From assembly GCA_010365175.1 (NCBI GenBank), contig JAAFGW010000172.1, forward strand, positions 1 through 6,441: a stretch of 6,441 nucleotides of DNA, written 5' to 3'. The notes under the pieces are model-generated. The model was not told the DNA's origin. It did not search any database and saw only the letters and a list, made by a program, of their open reading frames with translations. A program made the translations under genes and the position numbers. How positions within the stretch are numbered: position 1 is the stretch's first letter; the number at the start of each line of letters is the position of its first letter. Shown piece after piece: positions 6,150-6,441 of the stretch. The stretch comes from Sulfuriferula multivorans. Its GTDB lineage: Bacteria; Pseudomonadota; Gammaproteobacteria; Burkholderiales; Thiobacillaceae.

Positions 6150-6441
6150 CACTATCTATATCTACAGCGATGGAGCCTGTAAAGGCAATCCAGGTGCAGG
6201 CGGCTGGGGCGCCTTGCTGGTGTCGAGCGGACACAGCAAGGAAATTTGCGGCGGAGAAGCCAATACCACTAATAATCGTATGGAAATGACAGCAGTGATA
6301 CGCGCGCTGGAGTCGTTGAAACGTCCGTCTACCATTGAGGTTCATACTGACTCCCAGTATGTGCAAAAAGGCATCAGCGAATGGATGGTCGGCTGGAAAA
6401 AGCGCAACTGGCGAACCGCTGATGGCAAGCCGGTCAAGAAT
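6139..6441 (+). CDS. rnhA: Ribonuclease HI, 3' end missing
   Basis: Endonuclease that cuts the RNA strand of RNA-DNA hybrids (R-loops, Okazaki primers) in the cytoplasm. The 101 codons in the window cover about two thirds of the usual 150 or so residues. The read begins with GTG at 6139 and matches E. coli RNase HI closely: YSDGACKGNPGAGGWGA with catalytic Asp11, NTTNNRME with Glu49, TDSQYVQKGI with Asp71, then a WKKRNW-type basic handle region and KPVKN. The remaining catalytic His and Asp lie beyond the right edge. GTG is the only possible start, because an in-frame stop lies at 6118-6120 and no ATG intervenes before the conserved core. The ribosome site is weak (GAG six bases before), which fits coupling to the overlapping methyltransferase gene. 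In many betaproteobacteria dnaQ follows; that cannot be seen here. Confidence 0.95.
   Translation, partial: MNVDTIYIYSDGACKGNPGAGGWGALLVSSGHSKEICGGEANTTNNRMEMTAVIRALESLKRPSTIEVHTDSQYVQKGISEWMVGWKKRNWRTADGKPVKN

Noticed and set aside
1..6441. CRISPR array, tRNA, insertion sequence, prophage or toxin-antitoxin pair
   Set aside because: I found no spaced repeats, cloverleaf-like segment, transposase motif or paired small-gene toxin. Nearly every base is covered by recognisable chromosomal genes.

Overview
The window reads as ordinary chromosomal DNA of a Gram-negative proteobacterium. A betaproteobacterium is most likely, and by impression one of the Nitrosomonadales/Gallionellaceae type; this is inferred from gene content and protein style, not from a search. 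It is GC-rich, gene-dense and tightly packed: five clear protein genes plus one small one, no gene-free stretch over 300 bases, and no tRNA, rRNA, CRISPR array, insertion sequence or phage gene that I can see.

Left part (1-2958, plus strand): the 3' end of a peptide-type ABC importer operon. A partial inner-membrane permease of the OppC/DppC type overlaps by ATGA with a 658-residue ATPase in which the OppD-like and OppF-like halves are fused in one chain. A 69-codon gene for a two-helix membrane protein follows nine bases later. The other permease and the substrate-binding protein should lie upstream of the window.

Middle (2981-5383, minus strand): gloB (glyoxalase II) followed by mltD (periplasmic lytic transglycosylase with three LysM domains). 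They run convergently toward the transporter genes, with only 22 bases between the two converging gene ends.

Right part (5406-6441, plus strand): a class I SAM-dependent methyltransferase of the YafS type, divergent from gloB. It overlaps by 11 bases the start of rnhA (ribonuclease HI), which runs off the right edge. The order mltD-gloB-methyltransferase-rnhA matches the E. coli order mltD-gloB-yafS-rnhA, an old neighbourhood shared by beta- and gammaproteobacteria.

How the genes work together: the importer takes up peptides or similar solutes; MltD cleaves peptidoglycan in the periplasm; GloB finishes glutathione-dependent methylglyoxal detoxification; RNase HI removes RNA from RNA-DNA hybrids. 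These are mostly housekeeping jobs, and I see no convincing undescribed system. The points most worth a second look are the four-cysteine clusters kept in both halves of the fused ATPase, the small membrane protein, the near-zero divergent gloB/methyltransferase junction, the degenerate SAM-binding loop of the methyltransferase, and a Cys pair around the substrate-site motif of MltD.
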